In this document: positions 1-8,813 of the stretch, piece after piece | How the letters are laid out: each line of letters opens with the position of its first letter | Numbering within the stretch: the stretch's first letter is position 1 | Assembly (NCBI RefSeq): GCF_003987645.1 | Contig: NZ_NGKA01000001.1 | Coordinates: forward strand, 246,848 to 310,847 | Direction of reading: 5' to 3' | Length of the DNA: 64,000 nucleotides | Source: Vagococcus elongatus | GTDB taxonomy: Bacteria; Bacillota; Bacilli; Lactobacillales; Vagococcaceae | Position numbers and translations under genes: made by a program | The notes under the pieces: model-generated | What the model was told of the DNA's origin: nothing | Database searches by the model: none | Seen by the model: only the letters and a program-made list of their open reading frames with translations

Positions 1-1212
1 GAAAAGGTTAATCCTGTGTCTCTGCAAAAAGCAGTCAACGTTGTGATGCCTAGGTTTCCAATGTTTACTGTCCGTTTAAGACAAGGTATCTTTTGGAATT
101 ACTTAGACGAAAATCGGCACCCTTTGAAGATAAAAAAAGAAATCAATCCTCCTTGTGAACCGATATCTAATCAGGACGATGGCTATTCTTTAAGAATTTT
201 ATATCACCGTTACCGTATCTCCATTGAAATGTTTCATGCATTGACTGATGGAGGCGGCGCTATTGAATTATTAAAAACTCTGGTCTATTATTACTTTCTG
301 ATTGAAGGTTACGAATTAGATCATGAAAATAAAATATTATTAGCCAAAGATGCGATTTCTCGCGACGAGCTGGAAGACAGTTTTTCTGCCAATTACACGC
401 CAATCTACGCAGAGAGCACTTCAAGTCCGGCTTCTTATCATTTAAAAGGGGTTCGCCTAGAGGACTCAGATGCAAGTACCATCAGCGGTGTTACCAGTGG
501 CAGTCAACTCAATCAAGTGGCCAAATCCTATGGAGGCTCAATCACTGCTTATCTGGCTTCATTACTGTTGATGTCGATTTATCAGACGAGAAAATCCGAG
601 AAGGCTCAGAAAAAACCCATCGTTATTGCGGTGCCGGTGAACTTGCGACCAGTGTTTGGTTCAAAAACATTGAAAAATTTTTTTACGGTGGTTAATGTGG
701 GTGCTTATATGAATGACGAAATCACTCTGAAAGATTTAGTTCCACAAATTCAAGAAATGTTGCTGCAAAAAACCAGCAAAAGCAATTTGCAATCAGCCAT
801 CAATCATAATGTGAACTTCGAGCGTAATTTGGCTTCAAAATTCGTGCCGCTGTTTGTTAAAAAATTAGCTGTAAGAATCGGCTTCGGCTATTTAAGTGAA
901 CGGCGAAAGACGATTACCTTGACCAATTTGGGACGGATGGATTTACCGAAAGAGATGCTCGCACTAATCGAACATGCTGAAATTTTTGCCTACCCTACCC
1001 AACAAAGCCCAATGGCCTGCGGGTTGATTTCCTGTGGAGATAAACTAACTATCAGCTTTATTAAAAATATTGTGGATACAGATGTCCCCCAATACTTTTT
1101 TTCCCACTTAGCTTCTCAAGAAGCACTTGATGTTTTCGTCTACAGTAACGGTATTGAAGAAAGATTTGAAGAAAACCTGCAGAAAGAAACTACCCGACCT
1201 GAAAGTGATTAA
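1..1212 (+). CDS. Condensation-domain / alcohol acetyltransferase-like protein, 5' end cut by window
   Basis: The frame is open to the left edge, so the true start lies outside the window; a GTG at 16 is only the first possible internal start. The protein carries an HALTDGGG motif about 74 residues after that GTG. This matches the HxxxDG acyl-transfer motif of the condensation/alcohol acetyltransferase superfamily (COG4908-like), in which the His is catalytic. The conserved late stretch around TNLGRMDLP also fits this fold. The acyl donor and acceptor cannot be told from sequence. It ends just before a perfect 16-bp terminator stem. Confidence 0.7.
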   Translation, partial: EKVNPVSLQKAVNVVMPRFPMFTVRLRQGIFWNYLDENRHPLKIKKEINPPCEPISNQDDGYSLRILYHRYRISIEMFHALTDGGGAIELLKTLVYYYFLIEGYELDHENKILLAKDAISRDELEDSFSANYTPIYAESTSSPASYHLKGVRLEDSDASTISGVTSGSQLNQVAKSYGGSITAYLASLLLMSIYQTRKSEKAQKKPIVIAVPVNLRPVFGSKTLKNFFTVVNVGAYMNDEITLKDLVPQIQEMLLQKTSKSNLQSAINHNVNFERNLASKFVPLFVKKLAVRIGFGYLSERRKTITLTNLGRMDLPKEMLALIEHAEIFAYPTQQSPMACGLISCGDKLTISFIKNIVDTDVPQYFFSHLASQEALDVFVYSNGIEERFEENLQKETTRPESD

Positions 1213-1221
1213 ATTAGATAG

Positions 1222-1268
1222 AAAACAAGCTCAACTTCTGTGGACAACACTAAAGTTGAGCTTGTTTT
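1222..1268. terminator. Bidirectional intrinsic terminator
   Basis: Perfect 16-bp inverted repeat, AAAACAAGCTCAACTT paired with its complement at 1253-1268, around a 15-nt loop. It lies between the convergent acyltransferase and GntR genes, with A-rich and T-rich flanks, so it can serve both strands. Confidence 0.85.
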
Positions 1269-1297
1269 CTGCTTACTAATTGTGACATCACTTAAAC

Positions 1298-2005
1298 TTA
1301 TTGGATAACATCCAACACTGTATACCGTTTTTTATCATACCTGTTTCTGCTTTTAGAATATTCGATGGGACGGGAATTTTTTAAATACACGACTTGTTCC
1401 ACTTCTAATACCGGGTCATCCGCCGCACAATCTAAATATTTCTGATCTAATTCGGAAGGCTTGTCCGCTTGTATGGAGCGATGAGCACCGGCAAACTCAA
1501 TCCCTAACTCATCTAAGTAAGTATAAATCGATTGTTCGATAATCTCTGTTGTTAAGTTTGGCACCAAATCTGTCGGCATAAACGTATGCTCGATTACAAA
1601 AGGTTCGTCATCCACAAAGCGCAGCCGGATGATTTCATATACAGGAATGTGACTGCTGATTTTCAGTTGTTCTTGAATTTCTTCAGAAGGAAAGTCTACA
1701 TTGAACAACAAAACTTTGCTCCTGATCTTCCTTCCCTTCAATCCCTTTGTCAGACCTGTATAATCATTTGCCAAAGTCGGCGAACGTTTAAATGAGCTGT
1801 TGCGCAACACATAGGTGCCCACACCACGCTGACTATACACCAGACCTTCCATCATCAGCATATTGATAGCTTTATTAACAGTCATCCGGCTGACATTAAA
1901 TTCTTCAACAAAATCTGTTTGATTGGGAATCAGAGTATTTTCTGGATATTCACCAGACAAGATTCGTTTCCTGATGATACCAGCTACTTTTTCATATTTT
2001 GTCAA
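1298..2005 (-). CDS. GntR-family regulator with UTRA domain (PTS/beta-glucoside locus)
   Basis: Transcription factor of 235 residues. An N-terminal winged helix-turn-helix (about residues 1-70, with the typical SRMTVNKAINML recognition helix) is followed by a UTRA effector domain (about 90-230) of the kind that senses sugar phosphates. The start is TTG at 2005 behind AGGAAGAGAG; no nearby in-frame ATG fits better. It lies downstream of the EIIC gene and close to the GH1 gene, so it most likely controls uptake and hydrolysis of a beta-glucoside (inference). A TATAAT -10 is visible about 45 bp upstream; the -35 is weak. Confidence 0.88.
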   Translation of the reverse strand: MTKYEKVAGIIRKRILSGEYPENTLIPNQTDFVEEFNVSRMTVNKAINMLMMEGLVYSQRGVGTYVLRNSSFKRSPTLANDYTGLTKGLKGRKIRSKVLLFNVDFPSEEIQEQLKISSHIPVYEIIRLRFVDDEPFVIEHTFMPTDLVPNLTTEIIEQSIYTYLDELGIEFAGAHRSIQADKPSELDQKYLDCAADDPVLEVEQVVYLKNSRPIEYSKSRNRYDKKRYTVLDVIQ

Positions 2006-2057
2006 CTCTCTCTTCCTTTCGTCCTTAGTTCATCCATATTATAGCATTCAACCATAA

Positions 2058-2094
2058 AAAAAGTTACCTGATAAAAACTATCAAGTAACTTTTT
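2058..2094 (-). terminator. Intrinsic terminator after the EIIC gene
   Basis: Ten perfect pairs (AAAAAGTTAC at 2058-2067 with GTAACTTTTT at 2085-2094), extended inward by TGATA/TATCA. On the minus strand it ends in a run of T. It separates the EIIC transcript from the downstream GntR gene. Confidence 0.8.
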
Positions 2095-2110
2095 GTGATT
2101 AGTTCCCGGA

Positions 2111-3382
2111 TTATTCCATAGCAAGCTGTTGTTTGTCCATGATTTTGACAAAAGGATACCAAATTATTGCTACTAGAATAAAATCTATGATTTGCAGTAC
2201 GCCTCCCAAAACTGAATTAGTCGCAAGAATTCCGCTAAACACAATGGGTACCGTCCACGGTACAGAAACTCCTGTAGGTGTAGGGAAAAGACCAATTGCC
2301 ATGACTAAATAGTTGAATAACGTCACAACAAGTGGAGCCAAAATCCAAGGAATAAAAATAGTAACATTCATCACAATAGGCAATCCAAAGATCACAGGCT
2401 CATTTACATTGAAAAGTCCTGGTGCCAGTGCAAGTTTTCCAATGTCTTTTGATTGCTTAGATTTCATGACAAAGACTAGCAAGATAACCACAGCCAATGT
2501 CATACCGGAACCGCCCAATCCAACTGTAAAAGTTTCCATAAAAGCTTTTGAAATAATGTGTGGCAGTTCCAAACCATTTTTATAAGCTTCCAAATTATCG
2601 AGCATCAGTGTGTTCCAAATAGGATCCATCACGGAATTGACAATGATTTGTCCATGTAATCCAAAAAACCATAAAAATTGAACTAAAAACAAAGCAAGCA
2701 ATGTGGCTGGCAAACTACTTCCCAACCCGACTAGAGGTTTTTGAATCAATTCGTACACCACGTCGTGCAAATTAGTTGTAAAGACTCCAACTACAACAGC
2801 GTTTATGATTAAAAAGGCAAATAAAGTTACTGTAGCAGGGATAAGTGCAGCAAATGAACGGGAAACTGCTGGTGGTACGCCTACCGGCATTTTTATCATC
2901 CAACCTTTTTTGGTCACCCGGCTAAATATTTCTGCTGCAACAAATGCTGCAATCATCCCGATGAACATTCCTTTAGCACCAAGTCTGTCTAATGACAAAA
3001 CGCCAGAAATCTCTTCCCCGCTTTCAGTCAACATTACAAAAGGAGTCAGAATCAAATAGGAAGCCAAAGAAACTGCACCACCAAAGATACCTTCCAACTC
3101 ATAAGATTTTGATAAGTAATAACCTATACCAAAGGTAACAAAGATTGTCATAATACTCATTGTTGCGTTTTGTCCATTACCAAATAGTGTTCCCAGCTGT
3201 CCCTTAGTTTGATCACTAAAAAAAGGTAAATTGTTAATCACCACAACGATTGAACCAAACATCGTTAATGGGAATGATAACATAAATGCATCACGTAAAA
3301 CTGTTAAATAGCGGTTACTCCCTAACTTGTTGGCAAGAGGCATGATTTTTTCAGCCAACTTATCCATGAATGATAAATTCAT
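2111..3382 (-). CDS. PTS system EIIC component, cellobiose/lichenan type
   Basis: Polytopic membrane permease of the lactose/cellobiose EIIC family, about 423 residues with roughly ten hydrophobic segments. It moves a disaccharide inward while partner EIIA and EIIB proteins phosphorylate it. A longer frame opens at 3445, but the ATG at 3382 sits 6-7 nt after AGGAGATGA and gives the family-typical N-terminus MNLSFMDKLAEK, so I chose it. The neighbours are the GntR/UTRA regulator and a divergent GH1 phospho-beta-glucosidase. No EIIA or EIIB gene is in the locus, so those parts must come from elsewhere. Confidence 0.9.
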   Translation of the reverse strand: MNLSFMDKLAEKIMPLANKLGSNRYLTVLRDAFMLSFPLTMFGSIVVVINNLPFFSDQTKGQLGTLFGNGQNATMSIMTIFVTFGIGYYLSKSYELEGIFGGAVSLASYLILTPFVMLTESGEEISGVLSLDRLGAKGMFIGMIAAFVAAEIFSRVTKKGWMIKMPVGVPPAVSRSFAALIPATVTLFAFLIINAVVVGVFTTNLHDVVYELIQKPLVGLGSSLPATLLALFLVQFLWFFGLHGQIIVNSVMDPIWNTLMLDNLEAYKNGLELPHIISKAFMETFTVGLGGSGMTLAVVILLVFVMKSKQSKDIGKLALAPGLFNVNEPVIFGLPIVMNVTIFIPWILAPLVVTLFNYLVMAIGLFPTPTGVSVPWTVPIVFSGILATNSVLGGVLQIIDFILVAIIWYPFVKIMDKQQLAME

Positions 3383-3542
3383 AATGTCATCTCCTAAATT
3401 AAAATTAAACAAATTAAAGCAATACGTATTCGAAATCGATTCCACCAGAATGATAGCACTTATATTTATAAATGTCTAGGCTTTTATTTTTTAATGTTTT
3501 GCCTTATAATGGGAGTGAACAAATATTTGAAGGAGGAGCAAC

Positions 3543-4934
3543 ATGGTAGAATATAAATTTCCAAAAGATTTTTGGTGGGGATCTGCCGCTAGCGGGCCAC
3601 AGACAGAAGGAACTTTTGATGGTGACGGTAAAGGTGAAAACATATGGGATTATTGGTTTAAAGAAGCACCGGAAAAATTTTTTAATCAAGTAGGTCCAGC
3701 TGACACTTCTCAAGTTTATCATACGTATAAAGAAGATATCCAATTGATGAAAGAAACTGGACACAATACCTATCGCCACTCTATCCAATGGAGCAGACTG
3801 TTTCCTGAAGGTACTGGGGAAGTCAATCAAGTCGCAGTAGCATACTACCATAACTTGATTGATGAATTGATTGCAAATGACATCGAACCATTCATGAATC
3901 TCTATCACTTTGATATGCCTATGGCTTTACAGGAAAAAGGAGGCTGGATGAATCGTGAAACCGTTGATGCCTATGTCCATTTTGCAAAAACATGTTTCGA
4001 ATTATTTGGAAGCAAAGTTAAAAAATGGTTTACACATAACGAACCAATCGTTCCCGTAGAAGCAGGTTATTTATATCAGTTCCACTACCCTGCTGAAATC
4101 AATATGGCTCACGCGATTCAGGTTGGTTATCATGAAATGCTTTCCAGTGCCAAAGCAATCAAAGTGTACCGTGAAATGAATCAGGATGGTCAAATCGGCA
4201 TTATTTTAAATTTGACGCCTAGCTATCCTAGAGATGAAAATAATCCTGAAGACGTTAAAGCTTCTGTGATTGCCGATGCTATGTTCAACCGCTCATTTTT
4301 AGACCCTTCCATTAAAGGAGAGTTTCCTAGCGAATTAGTAGAAATCGTTAAAGAACTTGACATGATGCCGGAAATCCAAGAAGATGATTTAAAAATTATT
4401 AAAGAAAATACCATCGACTTGTTAGGTATCAATTACTATCAGCCTAGACGTGTTAAAGCAAAAGAAACACCTGTTGACCATGAACACGGTCCAATGCCTG
4501 ATGACTTTTTTGATAACTATGAAATGCCGGGAAGAAAAATGAACCCTCATCGCGGCTGGGAAATTTATGAAAAAGGTATCTATGATATTCTTATCAATGT
4601 GCGTGACAACTACGGCAACATTCCATGCTATATCTCCGAAAACGGTATGGGCGTGGAAGGTGAAGAAAAATTCAGAAATGCTGAGGGTGTCATCGAGGAT
4701 GATTACCGAATCGAATTTGTCAGCGAACATTTAAAATACGTTCACCAAGCCATTGAGGAAGGTGCCAATTGCCTTGGCTATCATATGTGGACATGTATGG
4801 ATAACTGGTCATGGTTAAATGCTTACAAAAACCGCTACGGCTTTATCTCTGTAGAATTAGATAAGGATTACAAACGCAGCATCAAGAACAGCGGACGCTG
4901 GTTTAAAAAAGTTTCCGATAATAATGGATTTTAA
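3543..4934 (+). CDS. GH1 family 6-phospho-beta-glucosidase
   Basis: Glycoside hydrolase family 1 enzyme of 463 residues, presumably cytosolic (no signal peptide). It should hydrolyse phosphorylated beta-glucosides brought in by the neighbouring EIIC. The general acid/base is Glu167 in THNEP and the nucleophile is Glu366 in ISENG. The loop that grips the 6-phosphate in this family (Ser-x6-Lys-x-Tyr) reads SWLNAYKNRY from residue 423: Ser423 and Tyr432 line up, but the Lys position is Asn430 with a Lys one residue earlier. The phospho-specificity is therefore likely but not certain. A strong GGAGGAG site precedes ATG, and a TATAAT -10 lies about 35 bp upstream. Confidence 0.9.
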   Translation: MVEYKFPKDFWWGSAASGPQTEGTFDGDGKGENIWDYWFKEAPEKFFNQVGPADTSQVYHTYKEDIQLMKETGHNTYRHSIQWSRLFPEGTGEVNQVAVAYYHNLIDELIANDIEPFMNLYHFDMPMALQEKGGWMNRETVDAYVHFAKTCFELFGSKVKKWFTHNEPIVPVEAGYLYQFHYPAEINMAHAIQVGYHEMLSSAKAIKVYREMNQDGQIGIILNLTPSYPRDENNPEDVKASVIADAMFNRSFLDPSIKGEFPSELVEIVKELDMMPEIQEDDLKIIKENTIDLLGINYYQPRRVKAKETPVDHEHGPMPDDFFDNYEMPGRKMNPHRGWEIYEKGIYDILINVRDNYGNIPCYISENGMGVEGEEKFRNAEGVIEDDYRIEFVSEHLKYVHQAIEEGANCLGYHMWTCMDNWSWLNAYKNRYGFISVELDKDYKRSIKNSGRWFKKVSDNNGF

Positions 4935-4948
4935 TTAGAAAATTTAGA

Positions 4949-4989
4949 AAAAATCATAACCACCCTTGTATAGAGTGGTTATGATTTTT
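4949..4989 (+). terminator. Intrinsic terminator after GH1 gene
   Basis: Fifteen-bp stem AAAAATCATAACCAC / GTGGTTATGATTTTT with an 11-nt loop, 14 bp after the GH1 stop codon, ending in a T run. Confidence 0.88.
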
Positions 4990-5061
4990 AACTTTACAGT
5001 AGATTCCTTTGTAATAAATCGTTAAATTTTCAATCTTTTGACTTTTAATAGAAAAATTTTA

Positions 5062-5490
5062 TTATTTTTCTCTTCCAACCTCTCGATCACTCAACTCTTG
5101 TCGAACTTTTTTAGACAACCCCGCCACCACTAACTCATAGGAGTGTTTCAGCAAAGCACGTAATTCTTCAAGACTAAAGGTTGACTCTGAGAGTTTAATC
5201 GAATTCCAGTGAGTTTTATTCACATGATACCCGGGAATCACAAATTCATACTGCTCACGAAGAAGCTCGTTATCTGCCGGCAACCCTTTAATTGTCACAA
5301 TAGGTCCATGGAGAGGATTATCCATAGAGAGACAAAAAAATTTCCCGGTAACATTGAAATAGTCGCATTCCCAGTCTTTACGATAATAGACATTCGCCCC
5401 CGGCCATTCAGATAGACTTTCTTTAAGGTCCTCTAAGATGGCACAACTATCCTTTTCCTTGTGTTTCATCTTTTTTTCATCAGGTTCCAA
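5062..5490 (-). CDS. MmcQ/YjbR-family DNA-binding-fold protein
   Basis: Small cytosolic protein of the MmcQ/YjbR family (CyaY-like fold), recognised from the KGLPADNELLREQYEFVIPG and NKTHWNSI stretches. The biochemical role of the family is unsettled. The frame opens further upstream (TTG at 5526, inside the VOC gene). I prefer TTG at 5490, 11 nt after AGAGGGGAG, though ATG at 5469 is also possible and has no clear site. It directly follows the VOC gene (3-nt gap with this start), so the two are co-translated. It is the last gene of the leftward satD operon. Confidence 0.8.
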   Translation of the reverse strand: MEPDEKKMKHKEKDSCAILEDLKESLSEWPGANVYYRKDWECDYFNVTGKFFCLSMDNPLHGPIVTIKGLPADNELLREQYEFVIPGYHVNKTHWNSIKLSESTFSLEELRALLKHSYELVVAGLSKKVRQELSDREVGREK

Positions 5491-5492
5491 AT

Positions 5493-5888
5493 TTAATCCA
5501 TGCTCCCCTCTTTGAGTGTTTCGCAAAATAAGCTAAGGTAATTTCCATCGGGATCTTGTAGGATGGCATAATACTGACCCCAAAAGGCATTCCAAGGATC
5601 TTTAAAAATATTAAATCCGGCTCGTCTTACCTGTTCAACTTTTTGCTCCAATAATAGTGGCGTATCACATAAAAAAGCCAGTTCCAGTCTTTCTCCCGTC
5701 AGTGCTGGCTCAAAACCGTAAATTCCAGTAATCATTTTCTTGGAATTCAGAGAAATCCTAATAGCAGGACTAACTAACTCTGTGTAGTCGTCAGACTTCT
5801 CCCCTTTTACTTCAAAACCTAATATCTGGTAAAAATCAATCGCTTTGGCCATATCCTCTACAATGATGCCAATCATATCCAGCTTCAT
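5493..5888 (-). CDS. VOC-family (glyoxalase-like) protein
   Basis: Single-domain vicinal oxygen chelate protein of 131 residues. It starts MKLDMIGIIVEDMAKAIDFY and ends with the QDPDGNYLSLF motif, both typical of glyoxalase/bleomycin-resistance-like folds. The family binds a metal and a small ligand; the substrate here is unknown. A GGGGAG site lies 6 nt before ATG. It sits 41 nt after the AraC-type gene, so it is probably in the same transcript and a target of the same signal. Confidence 0.85.
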   Translation of the reverse strand: MKLDMIGIIVEDMAKAIDFYQILGFEVKGEKSDDYTELVSPAIRISLNSKKMITGIYGFEPALTGERLELAFLCDTPLLLEQKVEQVRRAGFNIFKDPWNAFWGQYYAILQDPDGNYLSLFCETLKEGSMD

Positions 5889-5929
5889 ATTATCTCCCCT
5901 TTCTCTTAAGCCTATTGTAATAAAATTTT

Positions 5930-6715
5930 CTAAGTGTTGCTTGTATAATTACGACACGCAAATAAAATCTGTCTCGGAGATAACCCGCTATACTTCTTAA
6001 CGGTTTTGGAAAAATGTGCCTGATCATGAAAATGATAAGCATAAGTCACATCAATAAATGATTTTTGACCCTTCTGGATTTCCTGTAAGACATTCTGAAA
6101 GCGTATCGTATCGTACAATTCATAAGGAGATAACGCTATTTCTTCTTTAAATTTCCGCTGAATACTGCGTTCAGAAATCACTTCTTTGCGAATCACTTCT
6201 TTGTAAGTTAAATTGCTGGAAGCATTTTTGATAAAGTTGTTTAAAAATATTTCTGAACCCAACGATTTTCTCTCTGACAATTTATTTAAAAAATAAGTAT
6301 CTAATTGGTTGAGCAAACTGGAAAGGCTGGGAAATTTCTCATACCTTTTGATAAACGCAGAAAAATCTGCAAAGTATTCTGAATTTGACAAAGAATCATT
6401 TTTTTGGCCAGCTAAAGGATATTCCAAAATCAAAGGAAAACCTTGCAAGTAAAACCTGATGCCGACAATTATATCGTCTTCATTCCCCTCAAAAATAAAA
6501 TAATCTGTTTGAGGCGTTGAAAAGAATAGTTTTTCAAGTCTTAGATTTTGTGAAAATACCAAAATAATATCTCCGCAAAAATCAGGCAGCACCCGATGAT
6601 GAGAATCTCCCACCGGACTGACCCAAAAGGTTTGAATCAACTCCTTTAACGCAGGATGTGGAGGAAGTTCGAAATATTCGGAGCCATGATGGGATAAAAT
6701 AACTGGTTGATACAT
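5930..6715 (-). CDS. AraC-family transcriptional regulator
   Basis: Regulator of 261 residues with a C-terminal AraC-type double helix-turn-helix (about residues 160-255, including VTYAYHFHDQAHFSKTVKKY and SGLSPRQI). The N-terminal half resembles the DUF6597 sensory domain (HPALKELIQTFWVS). The start was moved to ATG 6715, seven nt after AGGAG; the frame itself opens at 6748. It lies between the DUF3307 gene and the VOC gene, all on one strand with short gaps. It may regulate the operon or respond to a compound the VOC protein handles (inference). Confidence 0.87.
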   Translation of the reverse strand: MYQPVILSHHGSEYFELPPHPALKELIQTFWVSPVGDSHHRVLPDFCGDIILVFSQNLRLEKLFFSTPQTDYFIFEGNEDDIIVGIRFYLQGFPLILEYPLAGQKNDSLSNSEYFADFSAFIKRYEKFPSLSSLLNQLDTYFLNKLSERKSLGSEIFLNNFIKNASSNLTYKEVIRKEVISERSIQRKFKEEIALSPYELYDTIRFQNVLQEIQKGQKSFIDVTYAYHFHDQAHFSKTVKKYSGLSPRQILFACRNYTSNT

Positions 6716-6754
6716 CTTACAGCTCCTTTCATAATCATAAGGCAGCAATTTTCC

Positions 6755-7633
6755 TCACACCATCCAAACAAATCGCAAGAAATAACCGAGCATCAAAGAA
6801 AACATAATACTTAGCATACTGCCGATTAAATAATATTCTGCAAAGCTTTTATCATCGAATTGTTTAAAACGTGTCAGTGCCTTCATGGCGATAATGAAAG
6901 AGATACCTGTAATGCTGTCGGCTAAACAGAGGATCAAAATCAGCAGTCGCTCCAGGATACCTATCCACATGCCGGCTTTTTCCGGGGAATCAGTGACATA
7001 GGTGGCCTTCTTGATGGTAACTTTCTCAATGATATGCGGCCGCTCATCTTGCTGACGGCATTCTTCCATTTTTATTTTTTCTCTGATTTCATTGTCAGGT
7101 TTAAAATAACTTAGCACACTGGCAATCAAATAGCCCACAAAAAACACGCTCAATAATATCACGATGATTGTCAATAAAATCTGGGTACTAAAAGGAAGCT
7201 GTATTTCCTTCTGAATAAACGCATCAAAAAAATGATAAAAATTAAATTTGATGCCAAATATCCATGTGACTACCAATACAATTATTGTCAAATGGATAAG
7301 CTGATCTAGTACATATAGACCTGTTTGCACAGCCATCCTGATATGAGGGGTACTGATAAACTGGTCGATATGTTTTTTTAGTCCTTCTTTTGCCGAATCA
7401 ACCAGAAAATGAAAAAGACTGATCAAAACAATTGTAAGCAATATACGATAGATCAACGCAAAATTCACCTTCGAAAAGAAAAATAAAAAAATCACTGACA
7501 ATAGGCCGCTGACGATAATATGTGTCATCACATGGGTGCGTATGCCTTTTTTAGTTTCTTTCATACCCTGCTGCTGCAAAGGAAAATCTGCCAATAAATG
7601 CCCGATGATCAATACCAGTGTTAAATTTCCCAT
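6755..7633 (-). CDS. DUF3307 integral membrane protein
   Basis: Protein of 292 residues beginning MGNLTLVLIIGHLLADFPLQ, the hallmark of DUF3307. It has about six to seven membrane segments and a charged cytoplasmic loop near residues 185-215. Its first 13 bases overlap the end of satD, which implies translational coupling; GGAGGTG precedes ATG. DUF3307 and SatD-like proteins are often neighbours, and the pair probably works as a membrane plus sensor/regulator unit. The molecular function is not known. Confidence 0.85.
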   Translation of the reverse strand: MGNLTLVLIIGHLLADFPLQQQGMKETKKGIRTHVMTHIIVSGLLSVIFLFFFSKVNFALIYRILLTIVLISLFHFLVDSAKEGLKKHIDQFISTPHIRMAVQTGLYVLDQLIHLTIIVLVVTWIFGIKFNFYHFFDAFIQKEIQLPFSTQILLTIIVILLSVFFVGYLIASVLSYFKPDNEIREKIKMEECRQQDERPHIIEKVTIKKATYVTDSPEKAGMWIGILERLLILILCLADSITGISFIIAMKALTRFKQFDDKSFAEYYLIGSMLSIMFSLMLGYFLRFVWMV

Positions 7634-8502
7634 GGGCGCACCTCCGGATATTTTTTGAAACGTTGAAAAAGATGGTGCTTAAAGTTGATTTCCCAATTTT
7701 CTCTAGTGGAATGAATTTTCTGCCGGTTTTCAAAAATAGTTTCTTCTGTTTTTTCAGGCTCGTGCAGAAACTGCCGGGAAAGTATTTGCTTGTCTGAAAC
7801 ATCAGCGGACGGCCGATGCAAGAGAGCAAGTTGCTGATAGGCTTCCAGTGTTTCGAGTTTTTCAAGTAATAAATTAGAAGTTTCTGCTAACAAATCTGAT
7901 TTTCCACGATTGTAACCGGCAGAGACAGTGGCTTGAGTTTTATTTAATTCCTCTGCCACTAACTGCTGTTTATCTAATAAACTATAAAGGGAATAAACCT
8001 CCCGTTGACTGTTAGACTGCTCATTAATCAACAAGGATTGCAGATGAAATAAAAATTCCATCTCTGTATTCATGCTTGTTTTTGATAGCATTGAAAAATC
8101 AGACATGGACATAGCAAAATAACTTTGTCTGTCCCCTGTCTTGATTGCCTCTGTTTTTTCCCGTGCTATTTTGATGGACGGATGGTTCCAAGATTCCAGT
8201 TCGCCGATTTCGCCAATGTCTTTTTCAAATTCTCCCAAAGCTATCCCAAAATACGGCATGGCTTCTCTAAATTTCCATTGGCTCAACAGATGGTTAGCCA
8301 AAAGATAGGCACTGAAATAATGTTCGGCCACGCAAATAATCTCATCCCCCATCCGATACTTTGCCTTTATCTGAATATTTGAAGAAAAATCATTCAGGGT
8401 CTGTTCCCAAAAGGATAAGTATTGAGATAGCTGTTGATAGTTTTCAAATTTACTGGAATCTGTCACATCCATAATAAATATGGAAAATAATTTATTCCTC
8501 AT
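7621..8502 (-). CDS. SatD-family protein with C-terminal helix-turn-helix
   Basis: Protein of 293 residues. The N-terminus (IMDVTDSSKF near residue 10 and MGDEI near 51) matches the SatD family, whose first domain resembles a nucleotide-cyclase fold. Residues about 178-200 (DKQQLVAEELNKTQATVSAG) look like a helix-turn-helix, so the protein may bind DNA. It is the first gene of a leftward operon with DUF3307, araC, VOC and mmcQ genes. AAGGAGG stands before ATG 8502. Three spaced palindromes overlap its promoter, and autoregulation is a reasonable inference. Confidence 0.78.
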   Translation of the reverse strand: MRNKLFSIFIMDVTDSSKFENYQQLSQYLSFWEQTLNDFSSNIQIKAKYRMGDEIICVAEHYFSAYLLANHLLSQWKFREAMPYFGIALGEFEKDIGEIGELESWNHPSIKIAREKTEAIKTGDRQSYFAMSMSDFSMLSKTSMNTEMEFLFHLQSLLINEQSNSQREVYSLYSLLDKQQLVAEELNKTQATVSAGYNRGKSDLLAETSNLLLEKLETLEAYQQLALLHRPSADVSDKQILSRQFLHEPEKTEETIFENRQKIHSTRENWEINFKHHLFQRFKKYPEVRPWEI

Positions 8503-8530
8503 GGCTGTTCCTCCTTGCTAACTAAAATAA

Positions 8531-8612
8531 ATATAGACGAAAACGACTATACCACTACCCATATAGATGTTTACGTCTATATTATATATCATATAGATGA
8601 ATTCGTCATTAT
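8531..8612. promoter_or_regulatory. Three 22-bp palindromic operators at exact 30-bp spacing
   Basis: Sites begin at 8531, 8561 and 8591. Consensus: ATATAGAYG, four to five bases, then CGTCTATAT-like. The middle site (8561-8582) is the most symmetrical. Thirty bp is close to three helical turns, so a bound protein would sit on one DNA face at all three. Sites 2 and 3 flank and overlap the satD promoter, so a bound repressor would block it. Confidence 0.8.
8581..8609 (-). promoter_or_regulatory. Sigma-A promoter of the satD operon
   Basis: On the minus strand: -35 ATGACG (8604-8609), 17-bp spacer, -10 TATAAT (8581-8586). The -35 lies inside operator site 3, and the start point falls in or near operator site 2. 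Confidence 0.65.
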
Positions 8613-8634
8613 TAATTAAACGCAGCAGGAGTTT

Positions 8635-8754
8635 ATGAGAGAGTTTTTTTCCGAGAAACTGCTTTTTGTCACTGTTATGATAGTTATTGCTGCAACGCTA
8701 TATCAAAAATATCAGATTATTTTTCATTGTTCTGACAGCTATGGTTTGCTTTAA
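8635..8754 (+). CDS. Possible 39-residue membrane peptide
   Basis: Short frame starting with ATG three nt after AGGAG. It encodes MREFFSEKLLFVTVMIVIAA followed by a polar tail, so it has one potential membrane segment. It starts 22 bp from the satD operator cluster and runs divergently. Nothing else supports it: I recognise no family, and it could be chance. If real, it might share control with satD. Confidence 0.3.
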   Translation: MREFFSEKLLFVTVMIVIAATLYQKYQIIFHCSDSYGLL

Positions 8755-8813
8755 CAACAGATATCTTTTAAGCTTGGACTAAGTATGATTGGAATAAAAA
8801 AGGAGTTGGCAGT

